From Neodontobutis hainanensis (lineage: Eukaryota; Chordata; Actinopteri; Gobiiformes; Odontobutidae): DNA of 64,000 nt. The stretch is from contig JALDNG010000005.1 in the NCBI GenBank assembly GCA_024349245.1, forward strand, positions 20,774,501 through 20,838,500, read 5' to 3'. Position numbers and translations under genes: made by a program. The notes under the pieces were generated by a model that ran no database searches, was not told where the DNA came from, and saw only the letters and a list, made by a program, of their open reading frames with translations. Shown in pieces: positions 26,097 through 40,399 of this stretch (position 1 is its first letter; every line of letters starts with the position of its first letter).

Positions 26097-26247
26097 CTGT
26101 GGCCCCAGACTTCTCCCACAGTCAGCTGAAGAGCCAGACGCTGGTGAAGGTGGGGGGTGATGTGCTCATTGAGTGCAAGCCCAAGATGTCTCCTTGGGGT
26201 GTCATTTCCTGGCGCAAAGGCAGTGAACCACTGCAGGAGAGCAACAG
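26097..26247 (+). CDS. cntn3: Contactin (probable contactin-3) exon, first half of Ig5
   Basis: The acceptor is ctcccgttgtag and the donor is gtgagt. CT completes the Ala codon left open by the previous exon, giving RVIAVAPDFS. The frame continues LKSQTLVKVGGDVLIECKPK, then MSPWGVISWRKGSEPLQESN, ending with two bases AG. IECKPK carries the first Ig5 cysteine and ISWRKG the core tryptophan. VIAV, PDFS, LVKVGG and IECKPK together match contactin-3 best from memory; contactin-4 has a different run after APDFS. This is the main reason for the cntn3 call. The following intron is the longest here (27.0 kb). Confidence 0.94.
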
Positions 26248-26289
26248 GTGAGTCAGCACGGCTTCTCATTAAGGAACATACAGTATGTG

Positions 26290-26553
26290 GGAGAATTTGG
26301 TGCAGTGGCCCAGGAGGTTGAGCTTTCAATAACCGGAAGGTTGGTGGTTTGATTTCCACTTCCACCAGTTCATACTGTTGTTGTGTCATTGGGGCAGCGT
26401 TGTGTGTGGCAGCCCGTCACGCCATTAGTCTTCCCCAGGGCAGTTGTGGCTACAGAGGGAGCTTACCACCAACACAGTGTGAATGGAAGCATGATGTAAA
26501 GTGCTGTGGGTGCCTGGGAAGGGAAGAAAAAGAGCACTTAATAAATGTACACC
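26290..26553 (+). repeat. tRNA-derived SINE, copy 3
   Basis: The head (gtgcagtggcccaggaggtt) is decayed. The B box region is ggtggtttgatttcc, the body starts agttcatactgttgttgtgt, and the tail is atgtaaagtgctgtgggtgc then gagcacttaataaatg. It begins about 40 bases after the Ig5a donor. Confidence 0.75.
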
Positions 26554-27144
26554 ATAAGGTTTCTTTGGTTTGAACAATTTAAGGATTTTGTTTTGGACCA
26601 AGTGTTTGGACAGGACTAGAAGATGTAGTTCAAACTAAAAAACCCAAAACCCAAAAAACACAATGAATACTGCACAATGATATCTGAATGACTTATTGAA
26701 TAATAGCAATAGGAGGTTTTCTTCAGTATGTACTTGTTATTTGTTATTTAAATTACATTCAAATGTAATGTTAAATAAAAAAGACGATACCTGTTAAAAA
26801 TAATAATATCAATAGTTAGTAATTTAGATGTGTTTTTTGCTATTTTAAATAGTAGATATAAAATATAGCCGTTGTATTGGCATTCTGTGCTACGATATGA
26901 TTATTCCACATGTTCTACATGTTGAGTGTATTACCTGTTTATAATTGTCTGTTTAGAGAACTGGCCAGGATCACAGTACACAGTACAGCTGTGTATGAGC
27001 AGTGTTTAGTGTTTGGAAAAATATACACTAGACCTGAACAATTCAAAATCCACACTACATAATTACTTTTTGAAATGGACAGTTGGGTTCAGTTCCAAGG
27101 CAGTACTTTTCCACGTGCACACCTCTTGCCATGGTTTATGATGA

Positions 27145-27321
27145 CATCTCACCTTGGGGTTTACGAGGAGCTGGAGCCTTTCCCAGCAGCTTTGGGCCTG
27201 GGGCGGTAACATGGAGTGGACACGGAGATGCAATACATGTGTCAGCCTTGCCAGGGATCAAACCCACACACCTTAATGCTGTGAGGCAGGAGCTCCAACC
27301 ACTCTGCCACCATGCACCCCC
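27145..27321 (-). repeat. Dispersed repeat copy, internally deleted
   Basis: On the minus strand it begins gggtgcatggtggcagagtg, has a head with ggtgtgtgggtttgatccct, then jumps to gctgggaaaggctccagctc. The head is joined directly to the tail, with most of the body missing. Confidence 0.55.
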
Positions 27322-28224
27322 ACCATATGCACCACAGTACTCAAAATAATGGCTGCTTCTTGCAATTTTTGTTTTTTGCTTGAAATGTGATTTTTTTTTT
27401 TCACCCACTAAAGCCCACTCATAATACTGGTGCTAGTTCTCAAGACAGTATTGACACCCAGAATGATCAACTACATGTACAGTACATTACTAACCTTACA
27501 ACAAATCCAACTCCACTGAGTAAATCCCAAAATATCACATTAATTCTGCTTCCACTCGATTGCACTGTGGCCTCAGATGAAGTGAGAGCTGACGAGAGGC
27601 AGCATAGAGCTCATCTGAGTAATGGATAATTGACTGCTGTAGGAGGAGGAGGCCAAACATAGCCACTAGTGACCAGACTCTAAAGTGTTATTCAAGTACT
27701 TTTCACCTCAGTGGCTCGATAATAATACTCCAGAAAACAGTGATTCCACTTGTGACACCTTGTATGACTCTGAGGAGCAGGGGTCCCGCTGTGTCTGACC
27801 CCCTGAGACGTGAGCTGCACCACATGTGAAATTGTTTGTGTGCGTCTGTCAGAATAGAGTGTAAACCCTGGCCAGGGTCACATTTTAGAAGTCACCACTC
27901 CAGCACGTCTGTGGTGACGGCTGAGCTCCTGTCTTGCCAGATTTTCATATATACAAAGCGCTGTTATTGCTTGTCAAACAAAGTGGCGTGGCATTTGCAT
28001 AGTGATCCTGCTGCTGGTGCCCTTCAATTGCCCTGAACCAGTTTGATCTCACTCAAACCTCCGACACCTGCACTTTGGAGGCTGCAGCACAGATTTCTGC
28101 ACATTTGATTTGAAGAATCAAATAGTGAGCCAGTGGTAAATAGATGCTTTGCGGTTTGTTTTAATAAATACTCAAATCCTTATTTCTTTCTTAAGTATTT
28201 GGTGTGTTTTTTTTTTCTTTTGAT

Positions 28225-28246
28225 AAAAAAAAAAAAAAAAAAAAAA
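28225..28246. repeat. Poly-A run (22)
   Basis: Twenty-two A residues preceded by a T-rich stretch (28207-28221), so the pair could form a hairpin. Confidence 0.98.
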
Positions 28247-31124
28247 GAATAAGTGTAGGAACTGCTTGCAGAACTAAGGCACTTCCTGTTTCTTGTTCAT
28301 AAACAGTACTGCCTCCAATTTCTGCAGTTGTTGGCATTTAATAGATTCATAAAAAAAGATTGTTGATTAAATACATTTTAATAACTTAACCTCAAGTAAA
28401 TCTATTAGTCTGTGAAAGATATTGTTTGTTCTTTGGTTATTCCTGATTAAAACAGCATATTATGAAGAGTAATATTTGTCCTGATGTTTGTGTTAGTCAC
28501 ATTAAACAGTGGCTTCGCTCCTCAATATTTCCATCAACTGTAACTATTAGCTTTGTCTTGATCCTGACTCCTGCTCATAAGACTATGTTTTCTATCGTGT
28601 CCTCGTGACTACAACATTTTTCATTCAATGTTTTTGTGATACAGGATGGCACTACTGTATTCTCTTCTTAGCCGTGTTCAGTGCATTGGGATCATACAGA
28701 GGTTGTTTGATGCTTACCTGCAGTAAATAAATGACCACCTGTGCTGCTCTCCTTGAATTAAAGCGAATGAGGTACAGATTGCAAATTAAAAGTCAGAAGC
28801 TGTATTTGATGAAAGGAGATTAAAGGAGATATTTGGACTTAGCCTGTTCAGGAGAAGATCATTTAAGCTAACTCTTTCAAATCTTTCAAAAACATATGGC
28901 TATTCCTGTTTCTGTTAAGAACTCCCTTTCCCCTGCCATGTGACTTGTACATACTTGTGTCGGCGGTGCGTCTATAACAGGTTCAGCATCTGTTTTTATT
29001 GGACACCCATATAATGTGGATTAAATGTGCTCTAGTCTTCACCAACACACACCAAAAAGAAGTCTATTAAGTGAGTGCTTATTATAACTGCTTAGGCAAG
29101 TTGACTTTATTTTAATAGTTAATGCCAGTTTCCTTACAGTTTCCTACAGCTGGCTACATGCCATTTTCTAATTTCACTTACACTTTCACTCTAAAGATCA
29201 GTGAAGATATTTTTTTTTTGTGTTTACACCAGCTAAATCTGCAGCTGCAGGGGCGAGAAAAAAATTATTGGTGACGTGCTTTGGTGAGATTTCTGATCCT
29301 ATTGTAGCCTTTTGGTCTTTTTTGTCAGGAAGTCTTCCAAATTGTAATTCACATTTTACGCATCATGCCAGTAAAGTGTGGCTAACAAACACTTAACAGG
29401 CAGCTGGTTTTTCCTCTATTACACGGTCAGACGGACAGCCTTGCGCTGACTCATCATGCTTTATTAAGCACCGCAGTTGGAATGTTAGTAGCCTTTACTT
29501 ACTGCAGCAGGAGCATTCATGACTGTGCATTTGGCTGCTAGGTTTTTTGTGCATGGACATTACCAAAATGGGAGGCAGTTAGGAGCCACACACAACTGGA
29601 TTATGAAAAGTAAATGATAGTGTGTGGATTTCATAGATTACTTTGAAAATTTTTATTAAACTTAATTTAATGGATTAGATGGTTGACTGGAAGCTTCTAA
29701 AATAAGGTGAGCAGTTTGACAGTCTTTGATGAGGAAGCACAGGTCCTTAAACCCTCTGTGTATAACCCTAGCACCGCCATGTGGTGTTATTTGGTAGACT
29801 GTAGAAGTCCAGCAGAAAATAATTCTAAACATCTAGTGACTTGCAGCCTGTAGGCTTTAGCTCCTGTACCCTAAATGGTTGTATAAATAGAGCAGCAATT
29901 TGAATATTACATGTACATGTAAGTTTAGTAAATATGAGTTTCAAAGAACTGCATTTTACATTATACTACAACTGTGTACTATGAACTTAGTAGGATTTTT
30001 TTTGTTTTGTTTTAATGAGTAAACAGAGAAACAGGGGAGAGAGTCATTTTTCCGCAAAGGCTTTTCATCACATATGTTATTGTATGGATATGATGTGTGT
30101 CCCCATGCTTTAGTGGCTCTGTTCATCAGTGCACCTGTACAGAGAGGGGAGAAATCAGAAGAGGTTAGCCTTAGAACCCCTTTTGTTAAAGATTAATTGC
30201 CTTAATTGCGTTAGCAGTCAGGGTGGCTCGAGCAGAGACAGAAGCGGTGTCAGCGGCTGGGTAATCCATCTTCATAGCAGCAGCCCCCTGTTTTTCAGCA
30301 GGAGTCCGACAGAGGGAGGGGGATGTCTTATCGAATCCAGACGAGCCTGCAGGGACGGCCTGGAGATGACATCAGCTGGAACAAATCAGCTGAGAGCGCA
30401 GGGTCGGGCCACTCGTGCTGATGAGTGTGGAAGTGTACCAGCTTTTCCACAAAACAAATGCTGTTGCAGTATGTCAGGAGCAGGAAGGCATCAGGTTTTA
30501 TAGGCCGTCAATCAGGCTGCTACAGGACGAGCCTATGTCCTTCCTGCGTTCAACCCTATCCCTTTAAAAACCTGGAACAGGGATGGCACTCAAGCAAATA
30601 TTTGTGCAGGATTCTTCATGGCTTTGAAGCCGGTGTTTACCCCTGAAGGGAGCGGAGCAGTTTGGGTGTGGACGCATCAAACGTCTTTCTGTTTTTGTTG
30701 TTTTTGTGGTATTCTGATGCTGCAGAGTGTCCCCTATTCTCCAGTGTCTGTTGTATGCAGGAGATGTCTACACTTTCTATCGTACAGTCACACACCATGG
30801 CTTGGAATAATGACGTTTGTTGTGCCATGATTATGTTTTCAATTGACCAAAGACAATATGACCGTGCGTTCTGAGGATAAAATGACCAGGTAAAAGGAGG
30901 TTATAGACAGGTGGTTCATCCAATCACCTCCAGGTTTTCATCTAAAGCACCTGCCGTTTGCAAACGCCTCCAGATGGTCGATTCAGATTCAATCACACAA
31001 CCCAATTGTGTAAACTGGAATTAAGTTGTTATCATTAGGTTTTAATCCAAAGACCTAAAGTGGAATTTTATTCCATACATTATATATACATTTTTATTCT
31101 TATTGCATGCACACCTTTCTTTAC

Positions 31125-31205
31125 CTGTCTAAGAGGTGCTGTACAAGTGAAACTTGCCTCTGTGGGCTCAATAAAGTACTTTCTGATCTTACCTTATCTT
31201 TTAGA
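31125..31205 (+). mobile_element. LINE 3' tail fragment
   Basis: The text gtgctgtacaagtgaaactt, then ctctgtgggctcaataaagt, ends in decayed TTATC-type repeats (cttaccttatctt). This is the usual end of a Rex-like fish LINE. Only the last 80 bases remain. Confidence 0.55.
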
Positions 31206-32054
31206 CCTGGTGTGGTACAATATTTCCTCTCTTTTCCCTTTCACAAAACAGAATTGTGATACATATAGCTATACTGTAATATGGAATAAAGAAAGATATG
31301 CCTTTAGAATGGCAGCTCTAACAGCTCATTTGGAGGCTGGTTTCAACAGTAATTGAACATTGCTCTATCTTGTTTTGTTGTTGTTTTTTTTAGATGATAC
31401 ATAAAAAAGTGTGTCCTTGCTGTATGACCTTGAATCTAAAAGCAATTCAAATGTTTGCTTTCACTTAGAAATAAAAAGTTTTTTGTTAATCAATTATAAT
31501 TATATATTTTTTTATTATATTTTCTTTTTCATGTGCAGTGTTAGTGCAAAAACTCAAATCAAACAAAGTAGCATCACTTGCAGGAGTCAGTGCATTGTTC
31601 TCTCCAAAGAAAAATGAAGGTACTGGCTCAGAGCCAGAGTGTATTTATGGTGATCAGTCCTAATCCAAACTTGATGCATTTGTTGTACATTAGCTCTTTT
31701 CAAAATGATTCTGTTAAACAGTACAGTGTAGTAAATCAAAGCATTACTACATCACACCTAGAGGACTTTGGTCTGTTTTATATAACACACAAAAAGGACA
31801 GAGTGGTGCTTCCTCTGGAATCCATATTTAACCCTTTTACACTGGAGTGATGCATAGGCCAAGATCAGGAATGTTATTCAATAAGAGGAAATACAGTTTT
31901 AGCTCGTGTGGATTTGCAGCACATAAGCCATATCTCAGGCCTGTTTTAGATGTGTGTCCTTTTAGGTTGTCGTTACTAAAAGGACAATCTCAACTTTAAT
32001 ATAATGTATGTTCCTTTGAAGAGGAGAGGGAGGTGCGCATACTAAAGAGCTCAT

Positions 32055-32098
32055 TGTCTCGTCTGTAAACTGGCTTGGCTCAGTTTACAGACGAGACA
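32055..32098. repeat. Perfect 18 bp inverted repeat with 8-base loop
   Basis: tgtctcgtctgtaaactg at 32055-32072 pairs exactly with cagtttacagacgagaca at 32081-32098, with loop gcttggct. As RNA the stem would extend by one G-U and one A-U pair. No open frame or known element is seen next to it. Confidence 0.95.
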
Positions 32099-32642
32099 GT
32101 ATCACTTATTTCTTGGTAAAAAATGTCCAGTGAAAAGGCAATGCATTTTTACAAATTGGTTCTGGTTTCCGGTTAATAAGCCCTCTCTCTTTCATAAAAA
32201 AGGTAGGATGCAATGTGGAATTTGATGGAGATGACCAGAATCCTAATTTGGCACAGGAAAGATAACTTGATGTATTTATTGTTTAGTGACAGAAATCTGT
32301 GCTGCTGCTTGGCCAGGACTATATTGAGACTTTCCTGGTTAATTAAGGCAGATGCACTTGGCCAATTGGTGGACAGTAAAAATGCCAAAGCTGTGTTTCT
32401 GCTCAACACAATGCTTTCAAAATGGACAAAAATAATGTACATTTCTGTTCAGCTTTAGAGATGAGTTAGTAGTTGGTATTACAGTTAGAGTGTAAATGTC
32501 CCTAACCTGACTGACAAATGAATTAGTGCTCAAAAAGAAACATGTGAAACAGTGTGTTCAGTTTGTTCTCTCTGGGCAGTTGGAGGAACAGGATGAATCA
32601 GAACTAATATTGCTCTTTCCACTGGGTTCTCACGGAGCAATG

Positions 32643-32665
32643 TTTTTTTTTTTTTTTTTTTTTTT
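32643..32665. repeat. Poly-T run (23)
   Basis: Twenty-three T residues, not linked to a recognised retrocopy. Confidence 0.98.
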
Positions 32666-35600
32666 CTTGAAATAGACACGTGTTATTTTTAAAGTGTTAT
32701 ATTGTTGTTATGATACACTACTGTAAAAAGTAAAAGATTTATCTGCATTTTTGAGTCACTTGTTGAATCCTTGGCATTGGTACTATTCCATAAAAAATGA
32801 TTACTGGCTGGGTATTACACTGATTACCACTCATGTACATTTGCTGGGACGGCTCAAAGTCTCTTAATATATTTTTATTAATATTCCGGGCTGTTTTCTC
32901 CACTCCCACTCAGCCACACTGTAAGAAAGAGATGTGCAGTTTTCATCCTCATATTTTATTTGACATATTTTTGATGATTTTTGAAGCCACTTTTACCTAC
33001 TGTTCTGAAGGCAGTCTTCGTTGCAGCTCTCTTATTGCTGCACTTGGGAGTGTGATGTGTTGAGTGACATCTTTGAACAGGTGAGTAGCAGGAGCTTGTT
33101 GCCATGGTAACATCTGTTCAAAGTTTATCAACTCCTTTTTAACCCTCGTCCGTGTTTTTTAAACAGATACAGATCTGTCACATACAAAGAGAGATAAAGC
33201 ATGTCACGGATGTCCCCGGGCAGAAACTCCATCTCCTCTGAATCGTTTGATGGAGATGCAATAAAAGAAAAAAAGGTGGTGAAAAAATGTCTCCATAATA
33301 GGATATATTTTTGCATTTTGAAATATCATTCATTAATTCTTTTACTACTACATGTACGTTGCACACAATGTACATGTTAAAAAAGTTTGGGAGCACACAT
33401 CTTTGGCTTTTGAATGAGACAATGAGCAATATTTGATTGAACAGCAAGGGGGGAGATGTGTTAATTCAAACAGCAGGGTCATGGGGGCCCTGGCTCACTA
33501 TGGATTTATAGAAACAGTGGTGCCCTACATTAGTTCAACTCACCATTTCAAAAGACCCAGACGGAACAGACTGGCAGCAGCAGATTGCATCACATTTCCT
33601 TTAGGCGTGGTGTCCTTTAAAACCTGAGTGATGTCATTGCAGTTATCAGTGCTCAGTTTATTTATTTATTTTTTGGGCAGTTCTATCCAGATACTGGCTC
33701 CAGGCACACTCTGTGTCTCACTTCAGAGTCGAGGTGATCAATAAATGAAAATAATATTTTTGTTGCCAACTCCCACATTTTTGCAAACATCACATCTTTC
33801 CATTTGTTTTGAACAGCTTCACTATTGCACTGGCATTACTTTAACACTGCTTTCATTTTGCCAGAAAAATTAAAAAGTGAGTCCTGTCTGTGTCACTCTG
33901 CTCAGAGGCTGCTTTAGACTCTTACAAACAGGCTACTGATTTTTAAGTTGCTAATAGATTGATATTGTGCTCTAAAAACAATACAGGTTCAACAGATTGA
34001 CAAAATGAGCTGGCGCTGTCTCTGTGGGAGAGTGGCTGCAACAGCAGTGCCTCTTGGCCCCTGACACAGAGCCCGCGGAAAACAAACACTAAACAGAGGT
34101 AAAAACTTATTCTCTGTGAATTCTGACATATTAAACACACTGCATTGATAAAAACCTTGCTTCAACATGCATTATGAAGTTTTCTCACCTGTAGTAATAA
34201 ATGCTGTCTCCAGTAAAGTTGTTTGATTAATCAATTCAATAAACGCTGGATCTGTTAGGGGGCCCCCTTCAGGCCACGGGGGCCCTTAGCAGCTGTTTAG
34301 TTTGCTTAAAGGCTGGGTACTAGCCCTGCTGGTAAACAGTGCATTTGCACAGAGACAAATCTGTGCTCTCTACTGGTTTGAAGATGCAGGGTTGCTACAA
34401 ATAAAAACAGGACAATCACCAATTATCATTTCATTTATTTTCTAGTCACAGGCCTTCCACACGAATCATTGTGTAAAATATGAAAAGGCCGTTGTAGCTC
34501 AGAAAATCTCAGGGCAGCCATCATTCTGGTGTCCTGTTTGGCCAGTGTTCACATCCAGAATTTATTGGTGGCTTGTGCAGACACGATAAGACTAAGGCCT
34601 AATCTTGTTGGAAGTGGGCCCTTTTCATTTAAATCAGCACAGCCTCAGCCTCTGTTTTCTGCATTTGTAGCGAAATACAAACAGTTCTGTTTTATTACAC
34701 GTTAGCAGGTTTAAGTGTACATGTCAAGTGGGTTTTGGTGAGGTCAGGTGGGGTTTAGGCTTTGCAGGGAATTTGTTTGTTTATCTATACCCTAAAACCT
34801 TTTTTACAAAATTTTTGTATTGGTTGGTGTGGCTGCAGAAATAATCTTAATAAAAATGGTAACAGTAGAAGCACGATTGCCACTGACATTGTGCCTAACC
34901 CATAATACACCAGGGATCTCTTTTTACAGTGTAGTCTTTGGGGAAGAGTAATTTGTGGAGGCATGAGATTTCCTACAGAGGCAAAAAATACTGTATATAA
35001 TAATAATATAAGGGGCTTGGGAGGACAAGATGGATTTCTGTGAGTTTGCAAACCTCACGAGAATCCTGGTACTGTGCAAGGTGAAATACAGTGTTTCTAA
35101 ATATGACTATAGATAGGGTTACTATTGCTAAACTCATAAATAAATAAACTTCACATAGAGTATAATGTCTGACCGTCTTAAGTCCTTTGTGATGAGGCTT
35201 TAATGGTTTATGTAAACTGGTAACAGAGGTTCTGTTGAACAGTTACACAGAACACCAGCATGTACAGCATCCATGAAAGGAATGGAGGGAACATGTGAGT
35301 GTACATCATGATCCTTGACCCTTTGGGGGAGCCAAGGATGGAGTTGATAAGGATGATGATGATCATGGTGCAACAATACACACACACTCTTAAAAGTTTC
35401 CAAAACACAGTGGAAAAGGAGGAGCCACTATGAACAACATAAGCAATGATATCTGGATTTTTCTGCAATTCTTGTAAGTCATCAAAAGCCGTAGGGAAAG
35501 TAGACCAAAATTACAAACTTGTCTTTTGTCACGTTTCTTTCTCACTATAAATCCAAGTTTTTTTTTTTTTTTGCTTTTGCCAAATTCTTGCCAAATTAAA

Positions 35601-38600
35601 AGCTTGTCTGTGGGACTTTAATCATGGAACAGGGGAAATCAATTTCTCTTCCAGTGCCGTGAGCAGGTTCTAGCTCCGGGCACTGACAGTATGTATCTGC
35701 TCCACGATCCTAACAAGTTTTGGAGTAGCTCAGTGAGAGGCTAGCTGTATGTGTCCGCTCCGTTGGACAGTCTATTAGTGCTTAATCTGAAGAGGCTACA
35801 CCCGCCGTACACTCTCTGTTCTGCATACCATACACCCCTCCTCCATGGGCCGAGCGAATAAGCATGTCTGTCACGTAAATGAAGAGACGTCTCGCAGAGT
35901 GATCTCCATTTATAGGCCCATCTGCTGTGCCAGACGCACTCCAGATAGAATCAGTGTCAGGAGAACACCCCGACTGTGGCTGAGGCAGCACGGCCAACTT
36001 TGGATTAATTCACTTATCTTTCTATCCCACTTCATAATGTTCCTTTTTTTTATTATTATATTTTTTTGGGAGGAGAGAGATATTAATAAAGTCTCATCTA
36101 ATATTTCAGGGCATCGGTTTATGAAGACTTGGAATTAATTGTCGCTGTATGGAAACAGGTGTACTCATTAAATGATCCATACGGACTGCGCTGCTATTTC
36201 TGTCTACTTCTTTGGTGGCATGTGGTTATTAAAATACAGTGTTTATCATGCTTAAATGTCACTTCAAATTTTTGCCATCACATCTTTAATTTTCTCATTT
36301 GCCGCTAATTGAACAGCTGCCTGTAGAGTGGAGTTGTGACTTTATTCATTTGTGATTGCTTGGCAGGTTGTGACCTATTTAGTGACAGATTTCGTAAAAC
36401 TGTGTGTACTTTGGAGCTCATTTCAACACTATTGGGACCACCTCGGTCTGCTAAAGATAAATCTATTGTCAAATCAAGATGTGTCTAGGGCAAACTTTGT
36501 AAAGAGCAGTAGTGTTGAGGAAATTGAGGGAGCAGATTCATGCATTATCAGGTATCACATGTAACATAAATTATATCATTAGCCATAAACACACAAATTA
36601 TACTTTTTTATTGTAGAATTGGACCCTGGAATTGTGTTCTTTATGTCATCTACTCTGTAATCTTGTTTTGGGAGGCTGCCAGGGTGCCACGTGATCTATG
36701 ACCCAGCAAGGGCCCACAGGCAAGTGGTTAGTGGTTTACACAATGTCAAAATGCTAATGTCAAGAGCATCATCATAAACATCTCCATCCTCATGTATGTC
36801 TGCGAGGCTACAAGGGGCTAGCTAGAAGGTGAACCCTGCCGCTTCTGTTATTACACACACACACCAGAAGTAATGGAAAAATTAGCAACTTTTTAATACA
36901 GTCATTTTCTGGAGCATTGCTGATAAACTCTGAAGTCTCAGTGTGGATCTATCTAATGCTAACAATAAATTAACAGAACACAAGAAAGCCAAAAGCACAG
37001 TATTTTGCCGTTGTTGTTTTAATTTATATTTATAGCCAACCAACATTATTATTGTGTCATTGTTCTTCTCACTGAGGATGCCGTCTTTATGGTTTACACG
37101 GCTGCAACAATGTAAAAAGGTAAATATGGTTGTGTGCATCTTTTAAATACTCTCCTCCTGGGTTTTTCTGCTGTAAAACGGTAAATCACCCAAATACATA
37201 GGAATGAATCACTTATGCCCACACGCTTTTCCTGCACTAAACAGCACTGGAATTGCTTTGGAAATGGAAAACATTTTTGTTTTTTATCAGAACTGGGTTT
37301 TTGCAATGGACTAATACCTTAGTAGATCTGTCCTTAAGAGTAAAAGCTGGGCCCGAATACTGAAAGTGCAAAGGACTTATTCCATTACTTTGCTCAGGAA
37401 AGCTTTGCAGACAACTCTGGACATCTGACTTTTTCTTTTCATTTTGCCTCCACCTCCCAAACTGTCTGTATCTTTAAACAGCCACATGAAGGAGCACAGG
37501 CCCACCTCTGAAAGGAGCAAACCCCGGATTAGCGCTCTGCCGATCCTGGCCGACACTGCTCAGAGCAGCCTGCGAGCGCACAAATCCACATTTCATAGCA
37601 AATGTTTTATTTATCCAAACACGTCTCAGACTCAGGCTTCTCGGCAGACAGAAATAATCCCATTGGCTGATTTCAACCTCAGGATGCCAGACTTTTTTTT
37701 TGAAAGGCTGTTGCGATATATACAAGGCAGCACAGGAGTAGTTAGCAGAAAAGTAGTGTTATTTACTGCTGATGGTGGCATTGGTCCCAGCACAGCTCTT
37801 CGTGTCTCTACAGAGAAGTGTGACTAATGTCAACTGGAAAGAGCAGCCACTTGGAGCTGAACCCATACTGATGACTTAAAATGGCTTGATTAGACAGTTA
37901 CAGGAGGACTGCCAAGATGGATATTATGTTTTCATCTACTTTTCATTTTGATGCTATGTGTCTTTCAATTTCTGTGAGTATGTATAAGCAGTGAACATCA
38001 TCTCTGAGCTGGAAAACATTTGACTTACTGTTGACTTTGCCCACTGTGACCACATCAAATCCAGTTCAATATTGAATAGTGTGTCTTTGTGCAAATTAAA
38101 TAGACAGCAGATTAAAAGACAGATTAAATAGCTGCATTGAAATATACATAAACCATTATTTTTACATGCAATTATTGTTACAGCTGTTTTTAAACTGGGC
38201 CACAACAAAGCACATCCTAAAAACAAAAAGACTTAACTCACAGTGCAACCCTGGACACAGTTGCAGTATGTCCAAAAGCGCATGTCTGTATATAATAATA
38301 ATCAAACATAACCTGGAACAGTTATGGCACAATACAGTTTTATTTATTTTTTATTTTGTTGTTTAACAGTCACTTTCTGGAGCATTTAAAGCACTGGACA
38401 CAGAATCGGCTTTAGTTCAAACTAAAGTGTTTTTGCATGAAGACAAACAAAACAGTCATGGATTACAGACATTGCATCCTCAGTGGAAGTCACTTTAAAC
38501 CCTCATTTGGACTCATAAACATGACCACACAGCAGAAATTTAGGTGGGATTATTTAGGATTTGAGTATGTGTAAAATCTTATATTGAATCATCTAATCTG

Positions 38601-38824
38601 TTGACTCAGAGGCTATTTACACAACAACACATTTCACTCAAAAAGCCTTGGGGTGTTTTTCGCTTTGTTGCGGCACCTGCTCTGTTGCTGTGTAAACTCA
38701 AATGGTTTGCTACTTTGCAATAAAAGTACAAAAGTAAAACTTGCAAAAATTTTGTGTATTTTTTTTATTTTTTTTGTGCTTTAAAAGTTTTGGTTGTATT
38801 AGACACAAACAGTTCTCGGTATAT

Positions 38825-38907
38825 AACATTGTGGTTATCAAACATTGTGGTTATCAAACATTGTCTTTATCAAACATTGTCTTTATCAAACAACATTGTC
38901 AGTATCA
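38825..38907. repeat. 16 bp minisatellite, five units
   Basis: The unit aacattgtggttatca occurs twice, then aacattgtctttatca twice, then a fifth unit with a 3-base insertion (aacaacattgtcagtatca). The pairing of variants suggests stepwise duplication. Confidence 0.93.
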
Positions 38908-40399
38908 AAGTCAATAAATAATTGAAGAAACAATAAATAAACCATCACATCGTCAAATTATTATTTAGTAGTCTTGTAGACATGAAGAGTGATTCTTTAT
39001 GCAATATTTGGGCTGTATTCCACAAGGGGTCACATAGGTAGCCTTACCAGTGAGATATGGCATTTGACCTTGAGTCTTGACTTTAAGCTTACGCATATAT
39101 CTACTTGACCTTGGAGTCAGAGCAGAGTAAACAAGAAAGTAAAAACAGTGTACATCAATACAGTTGTACAAGACAAATAATATGACTAGGCCATGAACCA
39201 AAAAATGTATTATAACAAATAGTCTAGGTCACCTGTCCCCACTCCAAATTCAAAATCACATCATCTTCATTTCACTGACCAGTGCCAAAAAACATAGACC
39301 ATATAAATGCAGCATATATGATACATCACTAAAACATTTTTTGTTTTTCTTATTTGTTTTGGAGTGCATCAGAAATTCCAATAAATGTTGCATGCCTTTG
39401 ATTTGGAAGGTTGGGTTGAGTAAAGCAGATATATTTCGTTGTGTCAATATAAGTAGAGACCTGAGTGTAGTTAGCTGTTAGTCTATATTCTGTAAGAACC
39501 TTGTACTATCTAAATATATTACAATCAAACCAAAGTAAATTATGTGATGATTGCTCAGATTAGGTCGAGTGCTCTTCGGTCGTCTGAGTCCAGTGTATCG
39601 TTTGCCGGAGATTATTTTTATCTGCGAAACTGCAGCTGATATCATTTTTCAAAGTGAGAATCCACCAGCGCAGCACGAGTAATCCATCTTGGTTCCTCAT
39701 ACAATTTCCTGTGGAACATGTGTGCTCTTTATTCCTGAAGGGATCCCTTGGTGCATGAGTAGAGATGAATATCTGCAGAAGGGAATAAACCAGGAGAGCA
39801 ATTTGTGATTAAAGAAACCAGGGCTGTGCAGTCCCTCTTCTCACAGTGTAATTACGACACAATCACATGGCAGTCCACAGGAGGGGATGAAGACGTTCTC
39901 CTCAATAAGCCGCCTTCCCATCATAAAGGCACATTTTTACACTACATTTATTCTTAGATGCCTCACTAGTGCTGGAATCCTCTGAGAGTACACAGTGCTG
40001 ATGTGTGTGTGGGTGTGGGAGGAAAAAAGGAAAGACTATTTCTTCATTAAAGGCTTTGATAATGTTAGCAGTGTGTCCACATCTAGGGACGCTGTCTGTA
40101 GTGGAGTTTGTCTTTATTGTTTAAGTGAGACGTAACTGATGATTTGACTCGCCCAACATTTCTTATTATATTTAAAAATGAACGAGTAAACTGGTAACCA
40201 TTGGAAAGAACTACAATTTATTTGTTTTCTAAATGAAGGTATGATTGAGAATGTTCAGAACATACTGGGGAGAGTTGGCCAATCACCAGTGGATAAATAT
40301 TGATAATGCTTTTACAAGTTGTTTAACGAGACAAAGATAATTACAGGATCACTAGAGGTTTAAGGTAAACTATGATGTCCTGTATTCTGTGGTAAGGAC

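Noticed and set aside
30129..30503. 124-codon open frame in a GC-richer patch
   Set aside because: No motif or signal is seen and the frame is full of Ser and Gly typical of non-coding GC-rich DNA.
36844..36863. Short CA run as a microsatellite
   Set aside because: It is only about six units, too short to list.
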